Shown here: piece by piece, positions 18,069 through 27,327 of the stretch
Numbering within the stretch: the first letter of the stretch is position 1
Layout: each line of letters begins with the position of its first letter
NCBI GenBank assembly: GCA_025464975.1
Contig: JAODMT010000015.1
Span: 17,413-81,412, forward strand
Source: Microbacteriaceae bacterium
GTDB lineage: Bacteria; Actinomycetota; Actinomycetes; Actinomycetales; Microbacteriaceae
DNA length: 64,000 bases
Direction: 5' to 3'
Notes under the pieces: model-generated
The model's database searches: none
Told to the model about the DNA's origin: nothing
What the model saw: the letters and a program-made list of their open reading frames with translations, nothing else
Position numbers and translations under genes: made by a program

Positions 18069-19235
18069 GTGAAAATTATTGCTGTGTTGTATCCCGATCC
18101 GGTCACGGGTTATCCGCCGGCCTATGCGCGGGACTCGATTCCCGTGATCGAACGCTATCCGAATGGTCAGACGCTGCCCTCGCCGCAGGCGATCGACTTC
18201 ACGCCCGGTGAGTTGCTCGGTTGCGTGTCGGGTGGCCTTGGTCTGGTCTCCTGGCTCGAGGGACTTGGCCACACCGTCGTCGTCACGAGTGACAAGGAAG
18301 GCCCCGATTCGGAGTTCGAGCGTGAGCTGCCCGACGCGGACGTCGTGATTTCCCAGCCGTTCTGGCCCGCCTACCTGACCGCCGAACGGCTGGAGAAGGC
18401 GAAAAACCTCAAGCTCGCAATCACCGCGGGCATCGGAAGCGACCACGTCGACCTGAAGACCGCGATCGAGAAGGGCATGACGGTGGCCGAGGTCACTTAC
18501 AGCAACAGCATTGCTGTGGCCGAGCACACTGTTATGCAGGTCCTCGCCCTCGTGCGGGATTACATCCCGCAATACAAGATCGTCACGGAGGGCGGGTGGA
18601 ACATTGCCGACGCCGTGCAACGCTCCTACGAACTGGAAGGTATGGACGTCGGCGTGTTCGGCGCCGGCCGGATCGGCCGCGCCGTTCTCGAGCGGCTGGC
18701 ACCGTTCGGCGTGCACCTGCACTACAGCGATCGCTTTCATCTGCCCGACGAGGTAGAGAAGAGCCTGGCCCTCACCTTCCACGACGACATCCACGACCTG
18801 GCGAAAGACATTGACGTGCTCACCGTGCACGCCCCGCTCACAGACGAGACTCGCGGCCTGATTGACGACGAACTGCTCGGCACGATGCGCCGTGGCTCCT
18901 ATATCGTGAATCCGGCCCGCGGTTCGATCGCGGATCGGGACGCCATCGTGCGAGCCCTGGAGTCGGGGCAGCTTGCCGGGTACGCCGGTGATGTGTGGTA
19001 CCCGCAGCCGGCACCCGCCGATCATCCCTGGCGCACGATGCCCCACCACGGCATGACCCCGCACACCTCGGGAAGCTCGCTGCCCTCCCAAGCGCGCTAT
19101 GCCGCCGGCACCCGCGAGATCCTCGAGGACTGGTTCGCTGAACGCGAGATCCGGCCCGAATACACCATCGTCAAGGGCGGAGCTTACGCCGGTACCGGGG
19201 CACGCTCCTACGCCGCCAAACCAGCCCAGTCCTAA
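18069..19235 (+). CDS. fdh: NAD-dependent formate dehydrogenase
   Basis: A 388-residue cofactor-free formate dehydrogenase of the D-2-hydroxyacid dehydrogenase superfamily, oxidising formate to CO2 with NAD. All key residues fall at the positions known for the Pseudomonas enzyme: Asn146 in TYSNSIAVAEH, Asp221 in HYSDRF (which favours NAD over NADP), Arg284 in NPARGS, Gln313 in YPQPAP and His332 in MTPHTSG. The Rossmann glycine motif is GAGRIG near 198. The start is a GTG preceded by AAGGAGGA. It stands alone just outside the pot cassette; formate could come from one-carbon metabolism or methanol-type substrates. Confidence 0.96.
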   Translation: MKIIAVLYPDPVTGYPPAYARDSIPVIERYPNGQTLPSPQAIDFTPGELLGCVSGGLGLVSWLEGLGHTVVVTSDKEGPDSEFERELPDADVVISQPFWPAYLTAERLEKAKNLKLAITAGIGSDHVDLKTAIEKGMTVAEVTYSNSIAVAEHTVMQVLALVRDYIPQYKIVTEGGWNIADAVQRSYELEGMDVGVFGAGRIGRAVLERLAPFGVHLHYSDRFHLPDEVEKSLALTFHDDIHDLAKDIDVLTVHAPLTDETRGLIDDELLGTMRRGSYIVNPARGSIADRDAIVRALESGQLAGYAGDVWYPQPAPADHPWRTMPHHGMTPHTSGSSLPSQARYAAGTREILEDWFAEREIRPEYTIVKGGAYAGTGARSYAAKPAQS

Positions 19236-19290
19236 TGGATGATTGAGCGTGCTTCCCTAGACGGTTGGTCGGGCTCGTGGAGGCTGGAGC

Positions 19291-19707
19291 ATGAGCGGCT
19301 GGCTCGGCGTGGTGTCGCGCAGCCATGTGGAGCGCGGTGTGCGGCTCGGTATCGCGCAGGTCATGCATGGCAGTCGCGCCGGCCTGGCCCGAATGAAGCC
19401 GGGCGATTGGCTCGTGTACTACTCGCCGCGCACCTCCTACCCGGACGGCGAACCGCTCAAGGCGTTCACCGCGATCGGACGGATCGCAGACGACGAGATC
19501 TGGCAGGCCGACGAAGGCGACTTCCGCCCCTATCGTCGCCGAGTCGACTACCTCGCACTCGAACGCGAGGTGCCCCTCGCTGAGGTGTCCGCGAAACTCG
19601 AGTTGACCGCGGTGCCGAACTGGGGATATCAGCTCCGCCGTGGGCTGATCCCGCTGGCGGAGACCGACCTCCGAGTCATCCGGGACGCCGCGTCGAGAGC
19701 CGCATGA
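19291..19707 (+). CDS. EVE domain protein
   Basis: A 138-residue single-domain EVE/PUA-like protein. The N terminus WLGVVSRSHVERGV, the core GDWLVYYSPRTSYPDGEPLKAFTAIG and the C-terminal NWGYQLRRGLIPL are characteristic. EVE domains bind modified bases in DNA or RNA and are often linked with restriction or RNA-modification systems; no such partner is nearby. It follows the formate dehydrogenase by 55 bases on the same strand and could be co-transcribed. Confidence 0.88.
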   Translation: MSGWLGVVSRSHVERGVRLGIAQVMHGSRAGLARMKPGDWLVYYSPRTSYPDGEPLKAFTAIGRIADDEIWQADEGDFRPYRRRVDYLALEREVPLAEVSAKLELTAVPNWGYQLRRGLIPLAETDLRVIRDAASRAA

Positions 19708-19883
19708 CGCCGCCGCGAGGACTACACAGCGAATTTCGTGAAGCTCACCCGGATGGCCGCCCACTCATCTGAGAGCACGGATTGCGTGCAATCGAAAATT
19801 CGTCGTCTCTGCCCTAGCAACATGCCGCCAATGGGAGCACATTGGACTGTGACCGATCATGCCGGGCCGGAAGGTGTTGTCAC

Positions 19884-20180
19884 ATGGGAAAGCTGCAATG
19901 CGGGTGCGCTTTCGAGGTCGACTTCGATGATCGCCTGCTCGCGCACCTTCAGGCAGTTATCGGCGACAAGCTCCGCCGGGGCGAAAGCTTCTTCCTGACA
20001 TGGCACGACGAGGTAGGCGGTGGAATTAGCACCGTCTGGCTGGAACGAGGGGCGCCACTCGCGTTTCGCTACCGGGGCGGCGGAGTGACCGATTTGAATG
20101 ACGAATGGGTGAGCATCCTCGCGGAATCCGCGGACAGCCCTCAAGGCTTGCGGGTCACCGAGGAGCCCCGGTCGAGCTAG
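19884..20180 (+). CDS. DUF7882 family small protein
   Basis: A 98-residue protein starting MGKLQCGCAFEVDFDDRLLAHL. The pattern LAHLQAVIGDKLRRGESF...W...G...TVWL...PL.FRY resembles the DUF7882 family I know from Microbacteriaceae, whose function is unknown and whose members are sometimes misnamed ATP-dependent ligase. The ATG at 19884 was chosen because the family motif starts there; the frame runs upstream to 19842 without family signal. Confidence 0.7.
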   Translation: MGKLQCGCAFEVDFDDRLLAHLQAVIGDKLRRGESFFLTWHDEVGGGISTVWLERGAPLAFRYRGGGVTDLNDEWVSILAESADSPQGLRVTEEPRSS

Positions 20181-20187
20181 GGCCCTG

Positions 20188-20304
20188 TCACGTGAGCCTC
20201 GCGACTCTGCACACCGGGCAGACCCAGTAGGGGTGCGCCTCGGTGCCTCCCACCTCCATCCGGGAGGAGCAAGAGGGACAGTCTCGGGACTCGGGCAGGT
20301 CCAT
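20188..20304 (-). CDS. Zinc-ribbon microprotein (38 residues)
   Basis: A tiny frame encodes a compact C4 zinc ribbon: CPSC at residues 9-12 and CPVC at 29-32, separated by MEVGGTEAHPYWV. Two CxxC knuckles at this spacing in a 38-residue frame are unlikely by chance. It lies between the convergent DUF7882 gene and glpX, 84 bases downstream of the glpX stop and on its strand, so it may be a downstream member of that transcript. Function unknown. Confidence 0.6.
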   Translation of the reverse strand: MDLPESRDCPSCSSRMEVGGTEAHPYWVCPVCRVARLT

Positions 20305-20388
20305 GGGGGGAGCGTATGCCTGCTCCCGTCCGCCTGGAAGAGGGTTGACGGCCCGTGCTGTGGGAGTGGAGATTTCGCGGAGAAAGGA

Positions 20389-21369
20389 TTAGTCCCAGCG
20401 GTCAGCCCGGTGGTCTGCCGAGATGCGGCGGATGGTCCCCGACGTGCTGCGCAGAATGATGCTCTCCGTGTGGACCGTGTTGCCGTGCCGGCGCACACCC
20501 CGCACCAGGCCACCATCGGTGACGCCGGTGGCGACGAAATACGTGTTGTCGCTGCGAACGAGAGAATCGGCGTCATACACGCGATCGAAGTCGAGGCCAG
20601 CGTCCAGCCCGCGCTGGCGCTCGCCGTCGTTTTGCGGTAGGAGCATCGTCTGGATGACCCCTCCGAGGGCCTTGATCGCGCACGCTGTCGCCACGCCCTC
20701 CGGGCTGCCGCCCTGGCCAATGCACATGTCGATCCGGCTGTCCGGACGGGCGGCGTTGATGCCGCCGGCGACGTCGCCATCGAGCAGCAGTTGCGTACCG
20801 GCCCCGGTCGCGCGGATCTCGTCGATCAGTCCCGCGTGCCGCTGGCGATCCAGCACGGCGATCCTCATCTCGGACACTGGCTTTCCCTTTGCCTCGGCCA
20901 GCGCGAGAATGTTGCGCGCGACCGACTGCCGGATGTCGATGACGTCGCGGCCTTCCGACGAGGTGACGATCTTGTTCATGTAGAACACCGTCGAGGCATC
21001 CAGCATGCTCCCCCGATCGGCGGCGGCGATCATAGAGATCGCGTTCTGCCTGCCGTTGGCCACGAGGGAGGTGCCGTCGATGGGGTCGACGGCAATGTCG
21101 CACGCCGGCCCGTGTCCGGTGCCGACGACCTCCCCGTTGAAAAGCATCGGAGCGGCATCCTTCTCGCCCTCACCGATGACCACGAGCCCGGCGAAATCGA
21201 CGGTGCCGAGAAACAGCCGCATGGCGTCGACGGCCGCGCCGTCGGCGGCTAGCTTGTCGCCCTTGCCGACCCACAGCGACGACCGGATGGCGGCCGCCTC
21301 GGTTGCGCGAACGAGTTCCATCCCGAGGTTGCGGTCGGGCTGCGGGAGGACGGGGGAAGAACTGTTCAC
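20389..21369 (-). CDS. glpX: Class II fructose-1,6-bisphosphatase
   Basis: A 326-residue GlpX-type phosphatase that converts fructose 1,6-bisphosphate to fructose 6-phosphate for gluconeogenesis. The metal and phosphate sites are visible as GKGDKLAADGAAVDAMR, GEGEKDAAPM (67-75) and DPIDGTS (95-101). Actinobacteria use this class in place of class I Fbp. The gene is apparently monocistronic, apart from a possible microprotein downstream. Confidence 0.95.
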   Translation of the reverse strand: MNSSSPVLPQPDRNLGMELVRATEAAAIRSSLWVGKGDKLAADGAAVDAMRLFLGTVDFAGLVVIGEGEKDAAPMLFNGEVVGTGHGPACDIAVDPIDGTSLVANGRQNAISMIAAADRGSMLDASTVFYMNKIVTSSEGRDVIDIRQSVARNILALAEAKGKPVSEMRIAVLDRQRHAGLIDEIRATGAGTQLLLDGDVAGGINAARPDSRIDMCIGQGGSPEGVATACAIKALGGVIQTMLLPQNDGERQRGLDAGLDFDRVYDADSLVRSDNTYFVATGVTDGGLVRGVRRHGNTVHTESIILRSTSGTIRRISADHRADRWD

Positions 21370-21548
21370 GGGGATCCTTGGCTTGAACGGCGGAGTGCTG
21401 CCGCTCGGTGTGTCGCGTGTCGCATGGGGGAGGTATGACGATAGACGTCAGATGACCCATCCTACCGGCTCGCCCTGACCAGCCCGGCCTTGATTGGTCC
21501 GGTCTTGATGAGCCCAGGCCGCTACGGACAGCGCCCGGCGGACCCGGA

Positions 21549-22481
21549 CTAGTCCGACGTCGAGCGGCGGACCGGCGCGATGGCGCGGATCACGGCGGAG
21601 TCGTCGGCGGTACCGAGCCCCTGCGCCTGCGCGATCAGATAGAGCTGTTCGGCCGAGGCTGCGAGCGGCGACGGCAGGCCGGCCGACCGCACTGCGTCGC
21701 CAACGATCCCCATGTCCTTGACGAAGATGTCTAGTCGACTGAGAACCTCCACCTCCTCGTCGTCGTAGGCGCGAAGCATGCGGGGTCCGCGGTTGGAGAG
21801 CATGAACGAGCCCGCGGCTCCCACTTCGAGCGCCGCAAACGCCTTCTCACGGTCGAGCCCGAGGGCGTCCGCGAGGGCCAGCGCCTCGGCCGCGGCCGCG
21901 ATGTGCACCCCGCAGAGCAGTTGATTCACGGTCTTGAGGGCCTGACCGTCTCCCGGTGCGTCACCGACGATGGACAGAGTGGATGCGAGGTGCTCAAGCA
22001 CCGGACGGGCGAGCTCCAGCGCGTGCGGTTCCGCGCCGACAACGATCAGGAGGTCACCCGAACCGGCACGAGCGGGGCCGCCCGAGAGCGGCGCATCCAC
22101 AAATGCGATGCCGGTTGACGCGAGCCGCGCGGCGATTTCGGGGATCGCGCCGGTGCCCACGGTGCTCGTGAGCACGACCACGCATCCGGGCCGCAGCACC
22201 GAGACCACGCCCTCGTCTCCGAAGAGCGAAGATTCCATCTGCTGTGCATTCCGCACCGCGAGAAGCAGAACATCGGATGCCGCTGCCGCCGCCCGGGCGC
22301 TCTCGAACGGGACGATCCCGGCTTCGGCCGCGGCGTGTCGCCGGGCTGCGTTGATGTCGAAACCGTGCACCGTGAACTGGGTCGTCAGGCGGGTCGCCAT
22401 TGGCAGGCCCATCGCGCCGAGGCCAAGGACGGTGACGACCTTGGCGGTTGGGCTCGGTGCGGGGGGCGTGGAATGCGACAT
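21549..22481 (-). CDS. NAD(P)-dependent beta-hydroxyacid dehydrogenase
   Basis: A 310-residue member of the 3-hydroxyisobutyrate/6-phosphogluconate dehydrogenase superfamily. The N-terminal Rossmann fold has GLGAMGLPMA; the substrate segment is DAPLSGGPARAGSG; the catalytic Lys is in GDGQALKTVNQLL. Relatives reduce tartronate semialdehyde or oxidise L-threonate, D-glycerate or 3-hydroxyisobutyrate. A FadR-type regulator is divergent, 137 bases away, and probably controls it. A role in three- or four-carbon sugar acid use is likely but the substrate is not fixed by sequence. Confidence 0.88.
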   Translation of the reverse strand: MSHSTPPAPSPTAKVVTVLGLGAMGLPMATRLTTQFTVHGFDINAARRHAAAEAGIVPFESARAAAAASDVLLLAVRNAQQMESSLFGDEGVVSVLRPGCVVVLTSTVGTGAIPEIAARLASTGIAFVDAPLSGGPARAGSGDLLIVVGAEPHALELARPVLEHLASTLSIVGDAPGDGQALKTVNQLLCGVHIAAAAEALALADALGLDREKAFAALEVGAAGSFMLSNRGPRMLRAYDDEEVEVLSRLDIFVKDMGIVGDAVRSAGLPSPLAASAEQLYLIAQAQGLGTADDSAVIRAIAPVRRSTSD

Positions 22482-22562
22482 GGCTCGATCTTTCGATGAG
22501 GTCTCTCGACCGGAGTGATAATGGAGAGTTAGCGAATTCTCAGGTTAAACTTGGGTACGTCA

Positions 22563-22581
22563 GACATCTTATATTTCTGTC
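22563..22581. promoter_or_regulatory. Possible operator between hydroxyacid dehydrogenase and FadR-type regulator
   Basis: Short inverted arms GACA and TGTC flank an 11-base AT-rich centre in an otherwise GC-rich region, on the divergent promoter. The site is short, so it is a weak candidate. Confidence 0.3.
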
Positions 22582-22618
22582 ATTTGCATGTGCGACACTC
22601 AACAGTCCGGAGCTCGCT

Positions 22619-23323
22619 GTGGTCCGTCAATCACTGGTCGGGATGATTTCCGACAACTTGCTCACGCGGATCATCGAAGGGGAGTTCGGTCCAGGGGACA
22701 CTCTCCCGGGCGAGCAAGAGCTGGTCGTGCGCCACGACGTGAGTCGCATGACGGTTCGGGAGGCCGTCAAGACTCTCGAGGCGATGGGCGTCGCGCGAAT
22801 TGAACGAGGCCGCGGCACGTTCGTGAACCCGCTCAACCGCTGGACATCGATGGAGGCAGTTCTGCGCGCGACGTCCAACGGTCAGAACGACGTCGCTGCG
22901 TCACTCCAGCTGATCGAGCTGCGGCGCATGCTCGAGGCCGGTGCCGCGGAACTGGCCGCCACCCGCATCTCCGCCGAGGAGTTGGCTGCGGCGCGGGAGC
23001 ACCTCGCCGCGATGAAGTCATCTCACACAACGAACGACGTCGGCAGCTTCGTCGAGGCAGACCTCGCCTTCCACGATGTGATTCTGCACGCCTCGGGAAA
23101 CATATTTCTCGCGGTGTTGTTCGAGCCGCTTTCGCGCATCCTCGCGGAGAGGCGCACCCAAACCTCACGCGTGGTGCAGATCCAGGCGAATGCGATCGAG
23201 GCCCACGCGGCCATCGTCGAAGCCCTCGAGGCGGGCGACCCCGAGCACGCGCGACTGGCGATGGATAACCACATGAATCAGACGCTGAGCGACCTGCGCG
23301 CCTACGTGCTGCAGGTGCAGTAG
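22619..23323 (+). CDS. FadR-subfamily GntR transcriptional regulator
   Basis: A 234-residue regulator. The winged helix covers about residues 5-70 (GEQELVVRHDVSRMTVREAVKTLE) and the C-terminal FCD ligand domain about 90-225, with metal-binding type His in DLAFHDVILHASGN. Such proteins sense sugar acids or other carboxylates. The GTG at 22619 was chosen because CGGAG sits six bases upstream and the fold starts there. It is divergent from a hydroxyacid dehydrogenase, which is its most likely target. Confidence 0.88.
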   Translation: MVRQSLVGMISDNLLTRIIEGEFGPGDTLPGEQELVVRHDVSRMTVREAVKTLEAMGVARIERGRGTFVNPLNRWTSMEAVLRATSNGQNDVAASLQLIELRRMLEAGAAELAATRISAEELAAAREHLAAMKSSHTTNDVGSFVEADLAFHDVILHASGNIFLAVLFEPLSRILAERRTQTSRVVQIQANAIEAHAAIVEALEAGDPEHARLAMDNHMNQTLSDLRAYVLQVQ

Positions 23324-23359
23324 CCGCAGAACCTGGCGGCGGTGTGGGCGTTGACAGTC

Positions 23360-24301
23360 TCAGAACTCGGAGAGCGTCACCGGCCGGTTCTCGACGAGCG
23401 ACAAGCGCGCCGCCTCGACAAGCCGCTGAATGGCTAGCGCCCGGACGGCATCCACGGTCACGGGAGTCCCTGATCGCACGGCCGAGGCGAACTCCGAGAC
23501 GAGAGAGGGCCAGGCCTCGTTGTTGTCCATGTCGACGGTGTTGTAGGCGAGACGGGCGGCGTGTGTGAATAGGTCGACATCGGTGAGGACCCTCGGAACG
23601 GTCACGCGGCCCGACAGGAGAAGCTGGCCGGCGGCACCGTCCGCGTGGGTGGTTGCGAGAGTCACCGCCTCGCGCGGGTTTCCCGACGCGCCAATGGTGT
23701 GGATCGGTCCGGCGGCGGCTTCGACGAGGTCGAGCAGGTGCGGGCCGAGATCGAACAGCACGCCGAGCTCATCCCGCCATCCGGTTCGCTCTGACTCGCC
23801 GAGGAACCCGGTCGCAAGGAAGCCGCCGTGCACGTACCGAGCAGTGACCGCGATCGCCGGCGAGCTGTCCCTGAGGGCGGCAGCCTCGGCGAGGAAGGCG
23901 CGGGTGCGCGGATGGAACCGCTTGGTAAACACCACGATGGTGGCAACCCCGGCATTCTCGATCGCGGAGACCAGTTCTTCGGCCTTGGCGAGGGTCGCGG
24001 CGAGCGGCTTCTCGAGCATGAGTGCCTTGCCGGCTTCCGCGGCCCGAATGGCGAGGTCGCCCTGCACGGCGGGCGGCACTGCGAAGTCCACGGCTTCGGA
24101 TGCGTCGAGCAGCTGTTGGTAGGTGTCGAAGGCCGGCACCCCGTACTGCCCGGCCAGGACGAGTGCCCGCTCGCGGGTCGCACTCCAGACGCCGCTCAAG
24201 ACCGTGCCTTGACCGCTGGAGTGAAGCGGGGCGTGCATCGTGCTGGCCCATTGGCCGGCGCCGACGAGGCCGACCCGAACCGGTGTGACGTCCCCGACCA
24301 T
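23360..24301 (-). CDS. Gfo/Idh/MocA family oxidoreductase
   Basis: A 313-residue NAD(P)-dependent sugar dehydrogenase-type protein. The N-terminal Rossmann motif is VGLVGAGQWA, the catalytic Lys is in LEKPLA at about 93-98, and the helix DLGPHLLDL gives the family His. Family members oxidise or reduce sugars, inositols or keto-glycosides. Its ATG overlaps the stop of the ROK gene (ATGA), so it is the last gene of the binding protein-permease-ROK operon and likely processes the imported sugar. Confidence 0.9.
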   Translation of the reverse strand: MVGDVTPVRVGLVGAGQWASTMHAPLHSSGQGTVLSGVWSATRERALVLAGQYGVPAFDTYQQLLDASEAVDFAVPPAVQGDLAIRAAEAGKALMLEKPLAATLAKAEELVSAIENAGVATIVVFTKRFHPRTRAFLAEAAALRDSSPAIAVTARYVHGGFLATGFLGESERTGWRDELGVLFDLGPHLLDLVEAAAGPIHTIGASGNPREAVTLATTHADGAAGQLLLSGRVTVPRVLTDVDLFTHAARLAYNTVDMDNNEAWPSLVSEFASAVRSGTPVTVDAVRALAIQRLVEAARLSLVENRPVTLSEF

Positions 24302-25467
24302 CAGCCCAACCGGGCGTTGATCGCGTTCGCGGAGAAGAGGCTGTCCGCCACGATGCGAGTCATTCCGATGAGACCGGCCTCGTCGCCAAGGGTGGATAGT
24401 CGAATGTCGAGGTTGCGTGTTGCCCGGGAAAGCGAACGGGGGTAAAGCGTCTCGCGCAGACCCCCGATGAGGGACGTAGATGCCAGGTCACCGCTCAACA
24501 CGAGAACGCCGGGGTTGACCATGGAAATGACGGTCGCCATCACCTCGCCGATGCGCTGCCCGGCCTCGTGGGTGAGCGCGATCGCGTCGACCTGGCCGGA
24601 TACGAGCAGATCACGCACGTCACGACCGGAGTTGGCCTGAATGCCGCGTTCGGTGAGCTTCATGGCGATGGCGCGGCCGCTCGCGACCGCAGCGAGACAG
24701 CCGCGCGAGCCGCACTGGCACAGCGCATTCTCGCCCGCGAGCCGGATGTGACCGATGTCGCCGGCTCCGCCGTCGATGCCGTGGTAGACCGCGCCGTTGA
24801 TGACGAGGCCGGCCCCGATTCCGGTCGACACCTTGACGAGGCAGACCGAGGACGAGTTCTGGTAGGCCGTGGATTGTTCGCCGAGGGCCATTGCGTCGGC
24901 GTCATTTTCAACGAAGATCGGTACTGGAAATGCCTCGCTGAGGTGGTCCGCGATCGGGTAGCCGTCCCAGCCAGGCATGATCGGCGGCTGTGACGGGCGG
25001 TGCGTCTGTGGGTCGATCGGACCGGGCACGGAGATGCCGGCGCCGCACAGCCGCGAGATCTCCACTCCGGCGTCCTGCAATAGCCGGGTCATAGCGGCGG
25101 AGAGAGCGCTGAGAACGCGCTCCGGCCCCGAGACGATGGGAACGTTGACCGTGTCGCTCGCGAGAATTCTCCCCTGCAAGTCAGTGACGGCAACCTGCGA
25201 GTGAGCTGTGTTCACGGTCGCCACGGCGACTGCCGAGTGGTTGACATCGAATACGAGTCTGCTCGGCCGCCTTCCGCCTGTCGCGTCGCCCTCACCGGAC
25301 TCCGTGACCAACCGGGCCTCCATGAGGGCGTCGACCCGCTGCGACACGGTCACCCGGGAGAGGCCGGTGAGGGTGCGGATGTCCTTGCGGGTGTTCGCAT
25401 CCTGAGATCGGATCAGGTGCAGGATGTCGCCGGGCCCCGAACTCATGTGCCGCCTTTCCTCCGTCAT
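24301..25467 (-). CDS. ROK family transcriptional regulator
   Basis: A 388-residue NagC/Mlc/XylR-like regulator. A winged helix at about residues 10-65 (TRKDIRTLTGLSRVTVSQRV) precedes an ROK sugar-kinase-like domain with GIGAGLVING and the zinc cluster CQCGSRGC. The Glu usual after the last cysteine (GCLE) is Ala here. It should bind a sugar effector and control the divergent carbohydrate operons. Two starts are possible, ATG 25467 and ATG 25446, each with a plausible ribosome site. It follows the permease gene by 41 bases. Confidence 0.92.
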   Translation of the reverse strand: MTEERRHMSSGPGDILHLIRSQDANTRKDIRTLTGLSRVTVSQRVDALMEARLVTESGEGDATGGRRPSRLVFDVNHSAVAVATVNTAHSQVAVTDLQGRILASDTVNVPIVSGPERVLSALSAAMTRLLQDAGVEISRLCGAGISVPGPIDPQTHRPSQPPIMPGWDGYPIADHLSEAFPVPIFVENDADAMALGEQSTAYQNSSSVCLVKVSTGIGAGLVINGAVYHGIDGGAGDIGHIRLAGENALCQCGSRGCLAAVASGRAIAMKLTERGIQANSGRDVRDLLVSGQVDAIALTHEAGQRIGEVMATVISMVNPGVLVLSGDLASTSLIGGLRETLYPRSLSRATRNLDIRLSTLGDEAGLIGMTRIVADSLFSANAINARLG

Positions 25468-25508
25468 GAGAGATCCTCGCTAGATTGTACGTGGTGCGAT
25501 GCCGGACA

Positions 25509-26378
25509 TCAGCCTTTGTCTGCTCCGCTGGTGAGCCCCTCGGTCAGCGCGCGCTCTGCGAATCCATACAGGACGATGATCGGGACGGTCAGCAGTACGG
25601 AGCCGGCCATCAGCACCGTCTTTGACACCTCGATGCCATTGGACAGCTGCGAAAGCCCGAGGGAGACCGTCCACAGATTGCGGTCGGCGGTGAGGAAGAG
25701 TAATGCAAACAGGAACTCGTTCCACGCGATCATGAAGACGTAGAGCCCGGTGGACACGATCGTCGGCATGGCGAGCGGGATGGTGATCTGCCGAAGAATG
25801 CGCAGCCGGCTCGCGCCATCCATCATGGCCGCCTCTTCGATGCTCACGGGGAGCGTCTTGAGGTAAGAGCGCAGCATGTGCACCGACACCGGAATGGTTT
25901 GAGCGATGTAGACGATCGTCAAGCCGACAAGGGACTCTCGGATGCCGAGGGCAGAAAAGCCGACGAACAGGGGGATGGCGATGATGATGACGGGAAACAG
26001 GTACACGACGAGGAACAGCGTGCTGATCTGCCTTTGGCCGAAGAACTTGAGTCGCGCGACGGCGTAGGAGGCCGGGATCGCGACCGCAAGTGTCACGACG
26101 ACTGTAGCAATGGCTACGATCCCCGAGTTGACCATGAATCCGGCGAAGCCCTGGCCGCCCGAACTGGTGGACGCCAAGACGTTCTGGTAGGTCGCGAACG
26201 TGAGGTTCTGAATCGGCACCCACAGCCGGTCCGGGTGCAGCAGCAGGTCCTGCATAGGCACGAAGCTCAGTTCGAGCATGTAGTAAAAGGGGAACACGGT
26301 CGCGATGATCAAAACCGCGATCACGACCCAGCGGAGCACCCCGAAGGTGCGAGTCTGAATGACAATGCGACTACTCAC
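25509..26378 (-). CDS. Carbohydrate ABC transporter permease (MalG type)
   Basis: A 289-residue permease with six membrane segments and the EAA loop EEAAMMDGASRLRILRQITI. This is the CUT1 class, which imports oligosaccharides and glycosides. Its GTG start overlaps the stop of the partner permease by one base. No ATPase gene lies in the operon, so it should use a shared MsmX/MsiK-type ATPase encoded elsewhere. Confidence 0.93.
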   Translation of the reverse strand: MSSRIVIQTRTFGVLRWVVIAVLIIATVFPFYYMLELSFVPMQDLLLHPDRLWVPIQNLTFATYQNVLASTSSGGQGFAGFMVNSGIVAIATVVVTLAVAIPASYAVARLKFFGQRQISTLFLVVYLFPVIIIAIPLFVGFSALGIRESLVGLTIVYIAQTIPVSVHMLRSYLKTLPVSIEEAAMMDGASRLRILRQITIPLAMPTIVSTGLYVFMIAWNEFLFALLFLTADRNLWTVSLGLSQLSNGIEVSKTVLMAGSVLLTVPIIVLYGFAERALTEGLTSGADKG

Positions 26379-27325
26379 TAGTCGTCCTCTCCCCTGCTTG
26401 CGAAAAACCGCACGTAGATGAATAGCGAGACGGCGAGTATCGCCGAGAGCACGAACGCGTTGGCCGCCGCGCCTCCGATGTCGAAGCTGCCGAGGAGCTG
26501 GTTGTAGACGCGGACGGCAGACACGTCGGTGCCGGCCCCACCACCCGTGAGCAGGTAGATGTCATCGAACTTGTTGAAGGTCATGATGAGCCGCAGAACC
26601 GACAGCAGCGAGATCACGGGAAGCAACTGCGGGAAGACGATGAAGCGGAAGTTTTGCCACGGCGTCACGCCGTCCACGAGGGCGGCCTCCTCCACATCCT
26701 TCGGCAGTCCGACCAGCCGAGCGGTGATGAATAGGAAGGCGAACGGGAAGTAACGCCAGATTTCGAAGACGATCACTGTGATGAGGGCGAAGGGTGCCTT
26801 GCCGAGGAAGTCGATCGGATGCGCCCAGCCCAGGTACTTCGTTCCGATGATGTCGATGATTCCGAACTGCGGATTGAGCATGATCTGCCACACAAAGGTC
26901 ACGGCGACGACCGGCGCGACGTACGGGAGCAGCATGAACGCGCGGGCGACAGCGCGACCGCGGAACGGGCGCCGGAAGGCGAGCGATGCCACGAGGCCGA
27001 CCGCGATCGACCCGATGGTGGAGGTCACCGAGTAGATGACGGTAGTGCCGAGCGAACCCCAAAAACTGGGGTCGGTGAGCACGCTGATGAAGTTATCGAG
27101 GGTCAGCGGGTTGAAGATGCCGTTGGTGGCGATCGTGGTGAAGGAGGTGCTCTGGAAGGCCAGAATCAGGTTCCAACCGACCGGCACGATCACGATCGCC
27201 ATGATGATGATGACGGTGGGGAGCACCATGGCAAGGCCCGCGCGGTTATCGCGACGGGCCGTGATGGAACGGCGCGGGCGGCCCCTGGAGGGGGCCGCCT
27301 TTGCCGGCGTCACTAGTTGAGACAT
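26378..27325 (-). CDS. Carbohydrate ABC transporter permease (MalF type)
   Basis: A 315-residue CUT1 permease. A basic N terminus (to about residue 25) is followed by six membrane segments; the EAA loop is EEAALVDGVTPWQNFRFIVF. The ATG at 27325 was chosen because it lies two bases from the stop of the binding protein gene; the longer frame upstream is out of phase with that gene and is not protein-like. It pairs with the MalG-type permease. Confidence 0.93.
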   Translation of the reverse strand: MSQLVTPAKAAPSRGRPRRSITARRDNRAGLAMVLPTVIIIMAIVIVPVGWNLILAFQSTSFTTIATNGIFNPLTLDNFISVLTDPSFWGSLGTTVIYSVTSTIGSIAVGLVASLAFRRPFRGRAVARAFMLLPYVAPVVAVTFVWQIMLNPQFGIIDIIGTKYLGWAHPIDFLGKAPFALITVIVFEIWRYFPFAFLFITARLVGLPKDVEEAALVDGVTPWQNFRFIVFPQLLPVISLLSVLRLIMTFNKFDDIYLLTGGGAGTDVSAVRVYNQLLGSFDIGGAAANAFVLSAILAVSLFIYVRFFASRGEDD

Positions 27326-27327
27326 GA

